A DNA stretch of 64,000 bases from Fusibacillus kribbianus (GCF_030053595.1 NZ_JASGBQ010000004.1:62001-126000), one strand, 5' to 3'; positions 27,407 to 36,386 are shown, counted from the stretch's first letter. Notes: generated by a model not told the origin, from the letters alone. Made by a program: numbers and translations.

Positions 27407-27974
27407 TCTGCTCTTTCGTAGATGTCCTGCTGCCTCCGTTGTTGATGACAGCCGTAGCTCTGGCAAGAAGCTCTTCATCTGCCATCTGATTGGCCATGAC
27501 CTCCAGACATTTTTCCCTGCTGTAACCCCGGCTCTCCATAAGACGTCCGATCCTCGTCTCCTTGTCGGCACGGACATACCAGATTTCAGGACATATTTCT
27601 TCATATCCCGCTTCGATCAGGATTGCAGACTCTATAACCGCTGTTTTTTCCGGTTCCGTCATCCTGAGGAGTGAAAGTCTTCTCTCAATTTCCCGGCGGA
27701 CCGCCGGGTGAATGATCCCATTGAGCTTCTTCAGCGCTTCCGGATCCTTAAATACGGCTTCTGCGATTTTCCCCCGGTTCAGGCGTCCGTCCTCCCCGAT
27801 CACCGTTTCTCCAAAAACCTCGATCACCGGGCGAAAGCAGGCCGCTCCAGGCTCCATCAGTTCCCTTCCGATCTCATCGGCCATGAGAAGCTCTGCTCCA
27901 TATTCTTCTTTCAGGACCTTCAGCACCGTACTTTTCCCTGCTCCCACGCCTCCGGTCACTCCTATGATCCTCAT
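27384..27974 (-). CDS. coaE: Dephospho-CoA kinase
   Basis: Last step of coenzyme A synthesis: phosphorylates the 3'-OH of dephospho-CoA. 196 residues, P-loop GGVGAGKSTVL at residue 7, family block GIIHPAVRREIERR near 85, and lid region RLMESRGYSREKCLEVMANQ. It follows polA by 21 bp, an arrangement common in Clostridia. Other CoA genes (coaBC, coaX) are at 56.7-58.8 kb. Confidence 0.95.
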   Translation of the reverse strand: MRIIGVTGGVGAGKSTVLKVLKEEYGAELLMADEIGRELMEPGAACFRPVIEVFGETVIGEDGRLNRGKIAEAVFKDPEALKKLNGIIHPAVRREIERRLSLLRMTEPEKTAVIESAILIEAGYEEICPEIWYVRADKETRIGRLMESRGYSREKCLEVMANQMADEELLARATAVINNGGSRTSTKEQIASLMAL

Positions 27975-27995
27975 TCCAGACTGCTCCCGCCTTCC

Positions 27996-30638
27996 TTATT
28001 TTGTCTCAAACCAGCTGTTTCCCACCTTCATATCAATCTCCAGCGGCACGGAAAGACTGGCGGCACCATACATTTCCTCCTGAAGAATGGTCTTTACCTG
28101 CTCTGTTTCACCGGGAGCTGCCTCCACCAGAAGCTCATCATGGATCTGAAGGATCAGCCTGGATTTCAGTCCCTCTCTTCTCAGGCGGCGGTCCACACCA
28201 ACCATAGCGATTTTTATGATATCTGCTGCTGTACCCTGGATGGGACTGTTCATAGCAACCCTCTCCCCAAAGCTTCTCTGCATAAAATTGGAGGAGGAAA
28301 GCTCCGGAACCGGCCGTCTGCGGCCATACAGAGTAGAAACATAGCCTTCCTCTCTGGCCGAGGATACCAGATGATCCAGAAAGCTCTTCACACCCGGATA
28401 GGTTTCAAAATACTGATTGATATAGTCCAATGCTTCCTTTCTGGTAATACTGAGATCCTCCGAAAGTCCAAAGGCACTGATTCCATAAACGATACCGAAA
28501 TTGACTGCCTTGGCATTCCTCCGCTGGAGAGGAGTGACCTCCTCAAAGGGCGTATGAAACACCTGGGAGGCTGTGATTCGATGAATATCCTGTGCCTGGT
28601 GATAAGCCTCGATAAGCCGTTTGTCTCCGGACATATGGGCAAGGATCCGAAGCTCGATCTGAGAATAATCGGCATCCACAAACACATAGCCTTCCCTCGG
28701 TACAAACACCTTTCGTATTTCCCGTCCGAGAGCCATCCGCACCGGAATATTCTGAAGATTAGGCTCTGTACTACTCAAACGGCCTGTGGCCGTGATGGTC
28801 TGATTGAATTTTCCGTGAATCCGCCCATCCTCACAGATATAAGCCGCCAGCCCGTCCGCATAGGTGGATTTTAACTTTGTAAGCTGCCGGTATTCCAGGA
28901 TCTTTGCCACCAGCGGCTGCTCCGGAGCCAGCTTTTCCAGAATATCTGCCGAGGTGGAATAACCGGTTTTTGTCTTTTTCCCATAGGGAAGCTTCAGCTT
29001 TTCAAACAGGATCACACCCAGCTGCTTCGGCGAATTGATATTGAAGGTTTCCCCTGAAAGCTCATAGATCTCTGCCTCCAGCTTCTCGATCTGTACCTTC
29101 AGCGTATCTCCGTAAGCCCGGAGGGCCTCCCGCTCCACCTGAATACCCTCCTTCTCCATATGGGAAAGGCTGTAGATTAACGGCATCTCAATTTCAAGGA
29201 ACAGCTTTTCCATTCCATACTTCCGAAGTCTGTCCATAAGCTCCGGTCCGACGGCAAAAGCCGTGTACGCCATATAACAAAAGCAGCCTGCGCAGGCCTC
29301 CTTTTTCTCAGAAAGGGCTTCCCTATAGGAATGCTTCCCCAGAAAATCGTTTCTTGAGGGTACCGTAAGTCCCAGATATTCCGCGGAAAGCTCATCATAT
29401 AAATAACTGCTTTTTAACGGATTCAGAAGATAGGCTGCCACGCCGGCATCCAGAACTCCCTCTGTCTCCTCGATCCCGAGGAACGGAAGCATCTCCTTTA
29501 AATCGAGGACCCAGGTGGTTTTTCCCCGAAGGCAAAGTTCTGCCGTCCGTCCTGCCAGATATTCTCCTGTCAAAAAGCCTCCCGCCTCTATGAAATAGAT
29601 CTCTCCCTTACCAAAAGAAAGAGCCAGTCCCAGTATCTCCCCCTTTTCCGAGATCAGCTGAAGCCCTGCCCGCTCTGCCTTCATGGCTCTGGCAAAAATG
29701 TCCTCCGCTCCGGAAAAATCATCCACCAGCAGGAAGTCTTTCTCTATCGAATTGGTGGTCCGGCTTCCCGCCTCAAATCGTTTTAAAAGACTCTTAAGCT
29801 CCAGACGCTTCATGATCTCATAAGCCTCCGGAGTGAACAGCGCTCCCACTCTGGCTTCCTCCAGTGAAAACTCCACCGGACAGTCCCGGTCAATGGCAGC
29901 AAGAGTTTTGGAAAGCTCCGCCATTTCCCTGCCTCCCATGAGAGCCTTTTTCGCCCGTTCCGGCTTCACTGATTCCAGATTCTCATAGACCGCCTCCAGG
30001 CTGTGATAAGTCTGAATCAGGGCATAGGCTGTCTTTTCTCCGATTCCAGGCACCCCCGGAATATTGTCGGAGGAATCTCCCATGAGCGCCTTCACATCGA
30101 TAAACTCCAGAGGAGTGACCCCCAGCCGTTCCTTCACATCCGTATCATAATAATCCTCAACTGTCGTGGTACCCGCCTTCGTCCGCGGAATGCGGATCTT
30201 TGTCTTCTGACTGGCAAGCTGCAGAAGATCCCGATCCCCCGAAACAAGGACCACAGCCAGATTCTGTTTTTCACATCTGGCAGCCAGCGTGCCAAGAATA
30301 TCATCGGCTTCATAACCGGGAAGCTCCACGGTAGGAATTTCCATGGCACGAAGCACTTCCTTTGTCACAGGTACCTGCTCATGCAGTTCATCCGGCATTC
30401 CCTTTCTGGTTCCTTTATAGGCATCGTAAAGCCTGTGCCGGAAGGTAGGCGCCTTCACATCAAAGGCTACCGCCAGATAATCCGGCTTCTCCTCATCGAG
30501 AATCTTCAGAAGTATATTCAAAAAGCCGTATACCGCATTGGTATGGAGCCCTTCAAAGTTCGTCATTCCCGCATGAATCCCGTAAAAGGCCCTGTTTAAA
30601 ATGCTGTAACCGTCAATTAGCACGATTTTTTCGTCCAT
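27996..30638 (-). CDS. polA: DNA polymerase I
   Basis: 880 residues: N-terminal 5'-3' exonuclease (1-290, LIDGYSILNRAFYG; GYEADDILGTLA), a middle 3'-5' exonuclease-like domain, and the C-terminal polymerase (motif A VDADYSQIELRILAHMSGD, motif C LQIHDELLVEA). The middle domain lacks the usual DxE proofreading residues (it reads LQLISEKGEI), so it is probably exonuclease-inactive, as in several other Gram-positive PolA proteins. Repairs gaps and removes RNA primers. Transcribed with coaE. Confidence 0.96.
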   Translation of the reverse strand: MDEKIVLIDGYSILNRAFYGIHAGMTNFEGLHTNAVYGFLNILLKILDEEKPDYLAVAFDVKAPTFRHRLYDAYKGTRKGMPDELHEQVPVTKEVLRAMEIPTVELPGYEADDILGTLAARCEKQNLAVVLVSGDRDLLQLASQKTKIRIPRTKAGTTTVEDYYDTDVKERLGVTPLEFIDVKALMGDSSDNIPGVPGIGEKTAYALIQTYHSLEAVYENLESVKPERAKKALMGGREMAELSKTLAAIDRDCPVEFSLEEARVGALFTPEAYEIMKRLELKSLLKRFEAGSRTTNSIEKDFLLVDDFSGAEDIFARAMKAERAGLQLISEKGEILGLALSFGKGEIYFIEAGGFLTGEYLAGRTAELCLRGKTTWVLDLKEMLPFLGIEETEGVLDAGVAAYLLNPLKSSYLYDELSAEYLGLTVPSRNDFLGKHSYREALSEKKEACAGCFCYMAYTAFAVGPELMDRLRKYGMEKLFLEIEMPLIYSLSHMEKEGIQVEREALRAYGDTLKVQIEKLEAEIYELSGETFNINSPKQLGVILFEKLKLPYGKKTKTGYSTSADILEKLAPEQPLVAKILEYRQLTKLKSTYADGLAAYICEDGRIHGKFNQTITATGRLSSTEPNLQNIPVRMALGREIRKVFVPREGYVFVDADYSQIELRILAHMSGDKRLIEAYHQAQDIHRITASQVFHTPFEEVTPLQRRNAKAVNFGIVYGISAFGLSEDLSITRKEALDYINQYFETYPGVKSFLDHLVSSAREEGYVSTLYGRRRPVPELSSSNFMQRSFGERVAMNSPIQGTAADIIKIAMVGVDRRLRREGLKSRLILQIHDELLVEAAPGETEQVKTILQEEMYGAASLSVPLEIDMKVGNSWFETK

Positions 30639-30664
30639 ACCTGTTTCCTTTTCCTTCTATTTTT

Positions 30665-31027
30665 TTATATGATACCCATTTCTGCGAAAAACCGAAACTG
30701 AAAAAGTACGGTTGCCACAATACACCAGAAAGCAACCGTATAGACCACATAACGGAACCCCTGAAAAAAGTGGCGGCGGCGGATCAGCATCTCCGAATGC
30801 TCCAGCTCCTCTGCCAGAGCCCCGTCCAGATCATTAAGCTCCTTCACCTCTTCATCCTCATGCTCCAGCTGCAGTATTCCAAGATACAGGGTATAATAAA
30901 TATTCAGTTCCTCCCGACACTCTTCGCAGGAATTGATATGGGAAATAAACTCCTCAAGCTTATCCGGTGCAAGATTTCCTTCTATGTAATCCGTAATCTG
31001 CGACTGAATTTCCATGCAGCGGTTCAT
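30665..31027 (-). CDS. Zinc-finger (zf-HC2/ZAS-like) membrane protein, orphan anti-sigma-like
   Basis: 120 residues. N-terminal anti-sigma zinc motif HINSCEEC (H-x3-C-x2-C) at about 30, preceded by CMEIQSQITDYIEGNL, an acidic linker, and one transmembrane helix near 92-112 (VVYTVAFWCIVATVLF). This is the architecture of ECF anti-sigma factors, yet no sigma-factor gene is beside it. It lies between the DUF3783 gene (17 bp) and polA (26 bp). It may sense redox or envelope state; function not assigned. Confidence 0.72.
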   Translation of the reverse strand: MNRCMEIQSQITDYIEGNLAPDKLEEFISHINSCEECREELNIYYTLYLGILQLEHEDEEVKELNDLDGALAEELEHSEMLIRRRHFFQGFRYVVYTVAFWCIVATVLFQFRFFAEMGII

Positions 31028-31043
31028 AAATACGCACCTCCGT

Positions 31044-31436
31044 TTATTCTTCCTGCCTCCGCCTTTCCGTCATGGCCTCATGCTCTTTTTTCAGCTCTTC
31101 ATAAAGCATCAGCGAATTCCAGTGCTGATTGAAGTCGGTAAGCACCGCCTTCAAAGGAATTTTTCCAACTCCCTGTTTTCTCATCTGAAACAGGAGGATA
31201 TCAAGAAGCTCTCCTGTAAACCCACACATGACCATCATCTGTTCTGAAAAACCCGGCCCCTCATACTTTTGTCCGGAGACTTTGGCATCCTTAAGCCCTG
31301 CCAGATGGCCGATGGGCTCCAGATAGCTCTCCGGCTCCACCAGGCGAATACGGACACGCATTTTCAGAAGAATGTTTTTCATTTTTTTTCCGGCCTCTGT
31401 GCCGGAAAGATTATAAAGAAGTACTGTTGCAGTCAT
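31044..31436 (-). CDS. DUF3783 domain protein, copy 1
   Basis: 130 residues beginning MTATVLLYNLSGTEAGKKMK. It resembles DUF3783 proteins, which are small, cytoplasmic and uncharacterised. The MMVMCGFTGELLD block in the middle and IPLKAVLT near 92 are shared with a second copy at 39710. I count 83 identical residues of 130 by eye with no gaps. Own consensus promoter. Followed by the zinc-finger gene. No catalytic motif recognised. Confidence 0.75.
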   Translation of the reverse strand: MTATVLLYNLSGTEAGKKMKNILLKMRVRIRLVEPESYLEPIGHLAGLKDAKVSGQKYEGPGFSEQMMVMCGFTGELLDILLFQMRKQGVGKIPLKAVLTDFNQHWNSLMLYEELKKEHEAMTERRRQEE

Positions 31437-31480
31437 AATCTGATCCCTTCTGTCTATCGGAATTGTTCCGGATTATCCCT

Positions 31481-31509
31481 ATTCTACCCTTCTTTTTCCT
31501 TCAAGTCAA
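31481..31509 (-). promoter_or_regulatory. Promoter of DUF3783 copy 1
   Basis: TTGACT (31509-31504), 17 bp, TAGAAT (31486-31481) on the minus strand. The paralogue at 39710 has the same -35 and spacing. Confidence 0.8.
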
Positions 31510-31534
31510 CGTAGCTTCGGAAATAAAAAAGCGC

Positions 31535-31563
31535 TTGCATATTGACAGGGGATATGATACAAT
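31535..31563 (+). promoter_or_regulatory. Promoter of tRNA-Leu
   Basis: TTGCAT (31535-31540), 17 bp, TACAAT (31558-31563), 25 bp before the tRNA. A TTGACA at 31542 is only 10 bp from the -10 and is probably fortuitous. Confidence 0.6.
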
Positions 31564-31587
31564 TAAGTTCGGTTTTGGAAGCGTCCA

Positions 31588-31670
31588 GCGGATGTGGCGG
31601 AATGGCAGACGCATCAGACTCAAAATCTGACGGGGGAGACCTCGTGTGGGTTCAAGTCCCACCATCCGCA
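31588..31670 (+). tRNA. tRNA-Leu (anticodon CAA)
   Basis: 83-nt class II tRNA: acceptor stem GCGGATG/CATCCGC with discriminator A, D-arm TGGCGGAATGGCAGACGC, anticodon stem CAGA/TCTG with loop CTCAAAA (anticodon CAA, reads UUG), long variable arm, T-arm GGGTTCAAGTCCC. CCA is not encoded. A promoter and a terminator flank it, so it is a single-gene unit. It stands at the edge of the sugar-acid accessory region. Confidence 0.96.
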
Positions 31671-31673
31671 TGA

Positions 31674-31720
31674 AAAACGGCTCAGAGCAGAAAAACGAAA
31701 TCCTGCTCCGGGCCGTTTTT
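31674..31720 (+). terminator. Terminator of tRNA-Leu
   Basis: AAACGGC...GAGCAG pairs with CTGCTC...GCCGTTT across a small internal loop, ending in a T run, immediately after the tRNA. Confidence 0.82.
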
Positions 31721-31733
31721 GCGCGTAGTGAAA

Positions 31734-31770
31734 AAAGAGTTTCTGCAGAAAAAATCCGCAGAAACTCTTT
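31734..31770. terminator. Terminator of the sugar-acid operon (bidirectional)
   Basis: Perfect 13-bp stem AAAGAGTTTCTGC/GCAGAAACTCTTT with T-rich tracts on both sides, just past the end of the decayed kinase fragment. It closes the minus-strand operon. Confidence 0.8.
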
Positions 31771-31774
31771 TCTA

Positions 31775-32137
31775 TCACTTATAACCTGTAAGCTCTGCCA
31801 GCTGTGGATAACAATCCCTGAGCTGCTCATAAAGCTTCAGATATAACGGGAACATTTTATCATAAACGGCTTTATTCTCCATATTGGGCGTATGATTTGC
31901 ACCTACTTTGGCCCAATCCTTGGCCACCTGATAATCCTTGAACACACCAACCCCTACGCCTGCGGAAATGGCATCGCCGAAGGGACTCTTCGCTCCTCCC
32001 TCACACAGCAACAGCGGAGGGGTCATTTTGCAGCCGCTGCCCTTAACCAGCTCATAGTTATGGCGAAGAGCAAGGACTGCGCCTTCGGAGCAATTGTGCT
32101 GTGATAAATAGATTTTATGGGTTTTGACCATATGCAC
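31775..32137 (-). pseudogene. Remnant of an FGGY carbohydrate kinase (C-terminal fragment)
   Basis: The 120-codon frame matches only the C-terminal half of xylulokinase-like FGGY kinases. EGAVLALRHNYELV is the helix before the GGGAKS motif, EGGAKSP is that motif, and GDAISAGVGVGVFKDY followed by NKAVYDKMFPLYLKLYEQLRD is the family's C-terminus. The whole FGGY_N ATPase domain is absent. About 25 residues normally found between GGAKS and GDA also appear deleted in frame. The 5' end overlaps the lactonase stop. It differs in type from the intact kinase at 36383. No catalytic activity is expected. Confidence 0.75.
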
Positions 32138-33152
32138 AGACGCAGCAGGGCATCACATGGGACTTCCGTTCCCCGGTCAGGGAAAGTTCTCCCGTTTCCC
32201 GGTCAATTTTAAGGACAGTCAGGCAATCCGAATCCTGGTTGGCCGCCACCAGATAATCTCCGAATATTTCTATATCCCTGGGAGTCTTTCCGCCGGAAAG
32301 ATAAATTCCCATACGTTCCAGAGTGCCATTTTCCTTCAAGTTAAAAACAGCAATGCTGTCATGTCCTCTGTTGCTGGCAAAAAGAAGATTTCCTGAGATC
32401 TTTACTGCGGCTGAGATATTCCCACCGGAAAAACCTTCCGGAAGCGTATCCAGAAGCTGAACCAGCCGGTAATCCCTGTTTCCGTCATTATCCCGGAAGA
32501 CAGCCACCTGCCCGGCCAGTTCACAGAGCACATAGACCATATCCGGATGAGCCGGATGGAAGGCCAGATGGCGCGGGCCGTTTCCCAGCGGCAGAGAAAG
32601 TCTCTTTCCTGTATCATTCAACATTCCCGTTTCCGTATCCAGCTCATAAAGGAATACCTTATCCAGTCCCAGATCACAGACATAAAGAATGCCTTCATGT
32701 TCCGTAGAAAAATGAACATGGGCACATTCCTGTCTGACCGGATTGGGTCCTTTTCCGTCATGCTGCTTAAAATCAGTCATGGAAACCGGAAGACCGTCCT
32801 GTGACAACCGATAAGCAGCCAGAGAACCGCTGGTATAATTGGCGGCATACAACATATTCCCATCTTCGGACAATGACAAATGACAGGGATCCGCACCGCC
32901 GGAGGATAGAGAAACACAGGGTACAAGTTCCTTTCCGATAATTTTCAAAGCATGGATTTTCCCCTCCGGCACCTGCTCCTGCACCGCATAAAGCAGTCCC
33001 TTTTCCTCCTGAAGGCAGAGATAGGAAGGATGGTAAAGGAGCGCATGACCGTCCAGCCTTGTCAGCCTTCCGTTTTCTGTATCGATCTGATATCTGGTAA
33101 TACCCTCTTCTGTTTCTTTTCCATAAGATCCCACATAAAATTCACAAATCAT
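32115..33152 (-). CDS. Lactonase family beta-propeller protein (6-phosphogluconolactonase type)
   Basis: 345-residue seven-bladed beta-propeller of the YbhE/Pgl lactonase family. Repeating blade motifs include CHLSLSEDGNMLYAANYTSG, CAHVHFSTEHEGILYVCDLG, GPRHLAFHPAHPDMVYVLCE and a C-terminal PRDIEIFGDYLVAANQDSD. Members hydrolyse 6-phosphogluconolactone or other sugar lactones. Start: ATG at 33152 after GGAGGG; an upstream frame extension overlaps the SDR gene and is rejected. In this operon it would open an aldonolactone made by the adjacent SDR. No signal peptide, so cytoplasmic. Confidence 0.85.
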   Translation of the reverse strand: MICEFYVGSYGKETEEGITRYQIDTENGRLTRLDGHALLYHPSYLCLQEEKGLLYAVQEQVPEGKIHALKIIGKELVPCVSLSSGGADPCHLSLSEDGNMLYAANYTSGSLAAYRLSQDGLPVSMTDFKQHDGKGPNPVRQECAHVHFSTEHEGILYVCDLGLDKVFLYELDTETGMLNDTGKRLSLPLGNGPRHLAFHPAHPDMVYVLCELAGQVAVFRDNDGNRDYRLVQLLDTLPEGFSGGNISAAVKISGNLLFASNRGHDSIAVFNLKENGTLERMGIYLSGGKTPRDIEIFGDYLVAANQDSDCLTVLKIDRETGELSLTGERKSHVMPCCVCAYGQNP

Positions 33153-33172
33153 ACTGCTCCCTCCGCTCCATT

Positions 33173-34060
33173 TTATTCTTCCACAGCAGGGCGTCCCCAT
33201 CCGGAGGTTCCTGCACTGTCTTGTCCGGCAAACCCTTCCGGCATGCCGGGCAGGATCAGGCCGCCGTCTACTCGGATTGTCTCTCCCGTAATATAAGCTG
33301 CTTTATCAGACGCAAGAAATACTACTGTATTGGCGATATCCTGGGGTGTCCCTGCCCTGCCCAGAGGAATCAGCTCTCCCAGATCATCCCAGAAATCGGA
33401 AGTTATCTCCTTTGTCTTATCCTCGTATTCCTTTCTCCAGAAATAATCGCTGGCATCTCCCGTCTTCATCGCCGCCATTTCGGCTTTAGTGCGGATCCTG
33501 GTGGCACCGGGAGCTACGTTGTTGATCCGGATGCCATAAGCGGAAACGTCCAGGGCAAAGGCCCGTACTGCATGAATAAGGCCTGCTTTTAATCCGCAGT
33601 AAACGCCGCACTCAGGATATGCCCTCTGTCCTCTGGAGGATGTAATATTAATTATATTGCCTTTTATCTTATGGTCGATCATATACCTGGACGCATCCCG
33701 CATGAGGATCACAAAAGTGCGAAAATCCAGATTCAGAAGATGATCCAGATTTTCCTCTGTAATATTCTGAATAGACTCACAGATGGTAAGACCTGCGTTG
33801 TTGACCAGCAAGTCCAGTCCGCCCAGGGCTGCAGTCGCTTTTTCAAACATTTTATGAGCAATGCCCGGCACCTCCAGGGAAGCCTGGAAAATATACGCTT
33901 CTCTGCCGTATTCCTTCCGAACAGTCTCTGCCAATTTCTCTGCCGCCTCCTTCTTGGAGGCATATGTAAAGGCTACATCATATCCCTCTGCCGCAAGAGC
34001 CAGGACAATCCCCTTTCCGATTCCTCTGCTTCCCCCTGTTACGATTGCTTTCTTTGCCAT
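33173..34060 (-). CDS. SDR family oxidoreductase (sugar/aldonate dehydrogenase-like)
   Basis: 295-residue classical SDR. Cofactor motif GGSRGIG (8-14), NNAG near 90, catalytic YCGLK near 157, GETIRVDGG near the C-terminus. Within the SDR class it resembles glucose 1-dehydrogenase and gluconate 5-dehydrogenase types. Start: ATG at 34060, preceded by GGAGAAAC; longer frames are rejected. Its operon context with lactonase, LarA-like enzyme and gluconokinase-like kinase points to a sugar or sugar-acid substrate. The tail after GGLILPGM is unusually long and lies over the next gene's upstream region. Confidence 0.82.
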   Translation of the reverse strand: MAKKAIVTGGSRGIGKGIVLALAAEGYDVAFTYASKKEAAEKLAETVRKEYGREAYIFQASLEVPGIAHKMFEKATAALGGLDLLVNNAGLTICESIQNITEENLDHLLNLDFRTFVILMRDASRYMIDHKIKGNIINITSSRGQRAYPECGVYCGLKAGLIHAVRAFALDVSAYGIRINNVAPGATRIRTKAEMAAMKTGDASDYFWRKEYEDKTKEITSDFWDDLGELIPLGRAGTPQDIANTVVFLASDKAAYITGETIRVDGGLILPGMPEGFAGQDSAGTSGWGRPAVEE

Positions 34061-34142
34061 ATGTTTCTCCTTTTCTCCGCCGCTTCGGTCCGTCAAAGTC
34101 CCTCCGGCGGTCAAATATCTCAAACCATTCCCTGCAAAATTG

Positions 34143-35423
34143 TTAAAACCGATTCCTATCGATCCAAAGCCCAATGGCCGGATTAGGAACATAAAAGATT
34201 TCTTCTCCATCCTCCATCACATTCCAACCATAGTGCAACTTTTCCGGATCATATCGTTTTACAGCTTCTTCATAATCGGCAGACCGATAGCCAACCGCCT
34301 CGATTTCTTCTCTGGCTATATCCCTGACCGCATAAGTCACTGTAAACCGACCGTCGCTGGAACCGTGGATCAGATGAGCCGACACCGCCATATTTTCTCT
34401 CAGATCCGATTCTTTCCGATAAAGCTCCAGCATCCGTAATCTGCCGCAGTACCCATATTTTCGAATCAACTCGTCACATCTGTCGTCCTCCCCAAATCTG
34501 CGGACACCGGGAGCCAGGATCAGAAGTTCTCCGCCATCGGCCATTGCCATCCTGGTCCGGTACACGGCCTTATTACCCAGCCAGGTACTGTGAAACTCCG
34601 AAGGATCCAGATAAACTACGCACTTTTTCATTCCCTTTTCCACAAAATCAATATTTTTTTTCTGGGACAGAGCCACAGCACGCTCCAGCCCATCTCTCTT
34701 TTCTCCGATGAAAAGACCGTGGGTCTGTATCTTTCCCATAGGCGCTGTGGTCACAGTCAGGACAAATACCAGAGGAAGTTCCTTCAGGAAATGCTCCAGG
34801 GCATAATCAAAGGCCTTCCGCACCGGCGTATAATCCTTCCCCATCATCCTCTCCATACCGTAGACAGCCCCCACCATATGGGACTTATTGATCATATCGC
34901 TGCCGCCGGTTCCTACAAAGATATTTTTAGAATGATTGGACATTCCCACCACCTCATGGGGAACTACCTGTCCGATGGACAGGATCAGATCATATCCTGG
35001 ATCTAAGAGCAGCCGGCTGACCTCTGCCTTTAACGGCTCCTCCCACAGGCCCTCTGTGATCTCCTTCATATAGGAGGCCGGAACTTCTCCTATGGCTGTT
35101 ACATCCTTCCTCCAGTGATGAACCAGCATTTTTTCATAGGGGATATCCCCATACATGATTGAAAACTGCTCCCTTGTCATGGGCTCATGGCTTCCCAATG
35201 CCGGCAGGATATCCACCTGACAGCCTTTTTCTATAAACGCATGGTAATATTCCTTTGTAATCTGTCCGGCATTGGAATAAAACCTGGTAAAATCCGGTGG
35301 GATAATAAGCACACGCTCAAGCTCTCTGTCCCGGAGAAAAGTCTCTGACGATCTTTGCACAGCTCCCTTTATCTCTTCCTCTGTCAGTCCGGATTCCCGT
35401 TCCGCTTCTAAATATAATTCCAT
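34143..35423 (-). CDS. LarA-family nickel-pincer racemase/epimerase
   Basis: 426-residue DUF2088/LarA-family protein. LarA enzymes use a covalently bound nickel-pincer nucleotide to invert alpha-hydroxyacids. Key residues by spacing match to LarA: D44 and R47 in PPDFTRF, H79 in GSHEP, H156 in PHEVVGMSNHSK, K166 (cofactor-linking lysine, ten residues after H156) and H182 (nickel ligand, 16 residues after K166). So it looks catalytically competent. The family includes lactate, malate and other hydroxyacid racemases and a gluconate 2-epimerase. The gluconokinase-like and KDPG-aldolase neighbours favour a sugar acid. The cofactor genes larB, larC and larE are not in this window. Confidence 0.85.
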   Translation of the reverse strand: MELYLEAERESGLTEEEIKGAVQRSSETFLRDRELERVLIIPPDFTRFYSNAGQITKEYYHAFIEKGCQVDILPALGSHEPMTREQFSIMYGDIPYEKMLVHHWRKDVTAIGEVPASYMKEITEGLWEEPLKAEVSRLLLDPGYDLILSIGQVVPHEVVGMSNHSKNIFVGTGGSDMINKSHMVGAVYGMERMMGKDYTPVRKAFDYALEHFLKELPLVFVLTVTTAPMGKIQTHGLFIGEKRDGLERAVALSQKKNIDFVEKGMKKCVVYLDPSEFHSTWLGNKAVYRTRMAMADGGELLILAPGVRRFGEDDRCDELIRKYGYCGRLRMLELYRKESDLRENMAVSAHLIHGSSDGRFTVTYAVRDIAREEIEAVGYRSADYEEAVKRYDPEKLHYGWNVMEDGEEIFYVPNPAIGLWIDRNRF

Positions 35424-35432
35424 AAGCCCTCC

Positions 35433-36386
35433 TTATCTGTTGAGGATATAGGGACAATCCTGCCCACTCAGCATGGCAATCAGGTTATCCACCGCCATAT
35501 TGGCCATATTTTCAGTGGCTTCCATGGTATGAGCGCCTGTATGAGGCGTTGCAAGTACATTGTCAAATGCAAAGAGAGGACTTCCTGCAGGCGGTTCCTC
35601 CTCAAAAGCGTCCAGACCAAGGCCGCCCAGCTTTCCGCTTATTAATGCATCCAAGGCCGCATCCTCATCCACGATCCCCCCCCGGGAGGCATTGATCAGG
35701 ATAGCCCCATCCTTCATAGAAGCGAAGACGTTCCTGTCCACCAGATGTCTGGTAGATTCCAGAAGCGGCAGATGGAGAGTCACAAAATCCGCCCGGCTCA
35801 TGACATCGTCAAAGGCCATACTTTCAATTTCTTTTTGCTTACAGTACTCTTCGTCGATAAAGGGGTCATAAGCGATGACGTGCATTCCAAAACCGCCTGC
35901 ACAGCGTGCCACCACCCTGCCGATGGCGCCCAGTCCGACGATCCCTAAAGTCTTTCCGTAAAGCTCTGTCCCTGTCGAGCGAACCCAGCCGCCCGCCTTT
36001 GTGGTCCGATCTAAAGGCACTAGCCGTCTGGCCAAAGTCATCATCATGCCAAAGGCAAGTTCCCCCACCGCTTCCGCATTGGCACCAGGTGTGTTGGAAA
36101 CGAAGATCCCGCAGTCCTTTGCCGCCTGCAGATCGACCCGGTCATAACCTGCACCGTATCGTGATATCGCCTTTAACCTGTGACAGGACTTCAGAACCTT
36201 CTCCGTCACAAAATCCAATCCGGCCAGATAACCGTCACAGTCCTCCAGAAGCCGGCAGAGAGCGTCTTCCTCCAGAGGTTTTCCCGTGGGATTATATACA
36301 AGCTCATCTGCAAATTCTTTCAGACGGTCAAGAGCAGGATTTTCCTTTTCCGGCTGCATGGATGTAGGTGTTACAAGAATTTTCAC
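35433..36386 (-). CDS. D-isomer-specific 2-hydroxyacid dehydrogenase
   Basis: 317 residues in the phosphoglycerate dehydrogenase-like family. Rossmann motif GLGAIGRVVAR near 150, catalytic Arg in NASRGGIVDEDAAL, Glu nearby in EEEPPAGSPL, His in TPHTGAHT. It interconverts 2-oxo and D-2-hydroxy acids with NAD(P)H. It begins with GTG, 7 nt after AAGGAGG, and the GTGA overlaps the kinase stop. In this operon it may oxidise or reduce the C2 position of an aldonate, possibly the product of the LarA-like enzyme. Too short to be a full serine-pathway SerA with an ACT domain. Confidence 0.88.
   Translation of the reverse strand: MKILVTPTSMQPEKENPALDRLKEFADELVYNPTGKPLEEDALCRLLEDCDGYLAGLDFVTEKVLKSCHRLKAISRYGAGYDRVDLQAAKDCGIFVSNTPGANAEAVGELAFGMMMTLARRLVPLDRTTKAGGWVRSTGTELYGKTLGIVGLGAIGRVVARCAGGFGMHVIAYDPFIDEEYCKQKEIESMAFDDVMSRADFVTLHLPLLESTRHLVDRNVFASMKDGAILINASRGGIVDEDAALDALISGKLGGLGLDAFEEEPPAGSPLFAFDNVLATPHTGAHTMEATENMANMAVDNLIAMLSGQDCPYILNR

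Noticed and set aside
31588-31670. tRNA-Leu as a proven integration site
   Set aside because: No integrase, excisionase or duplicated tRNA 3' end was seen in the window, so only a suggestion is kept in the findings.
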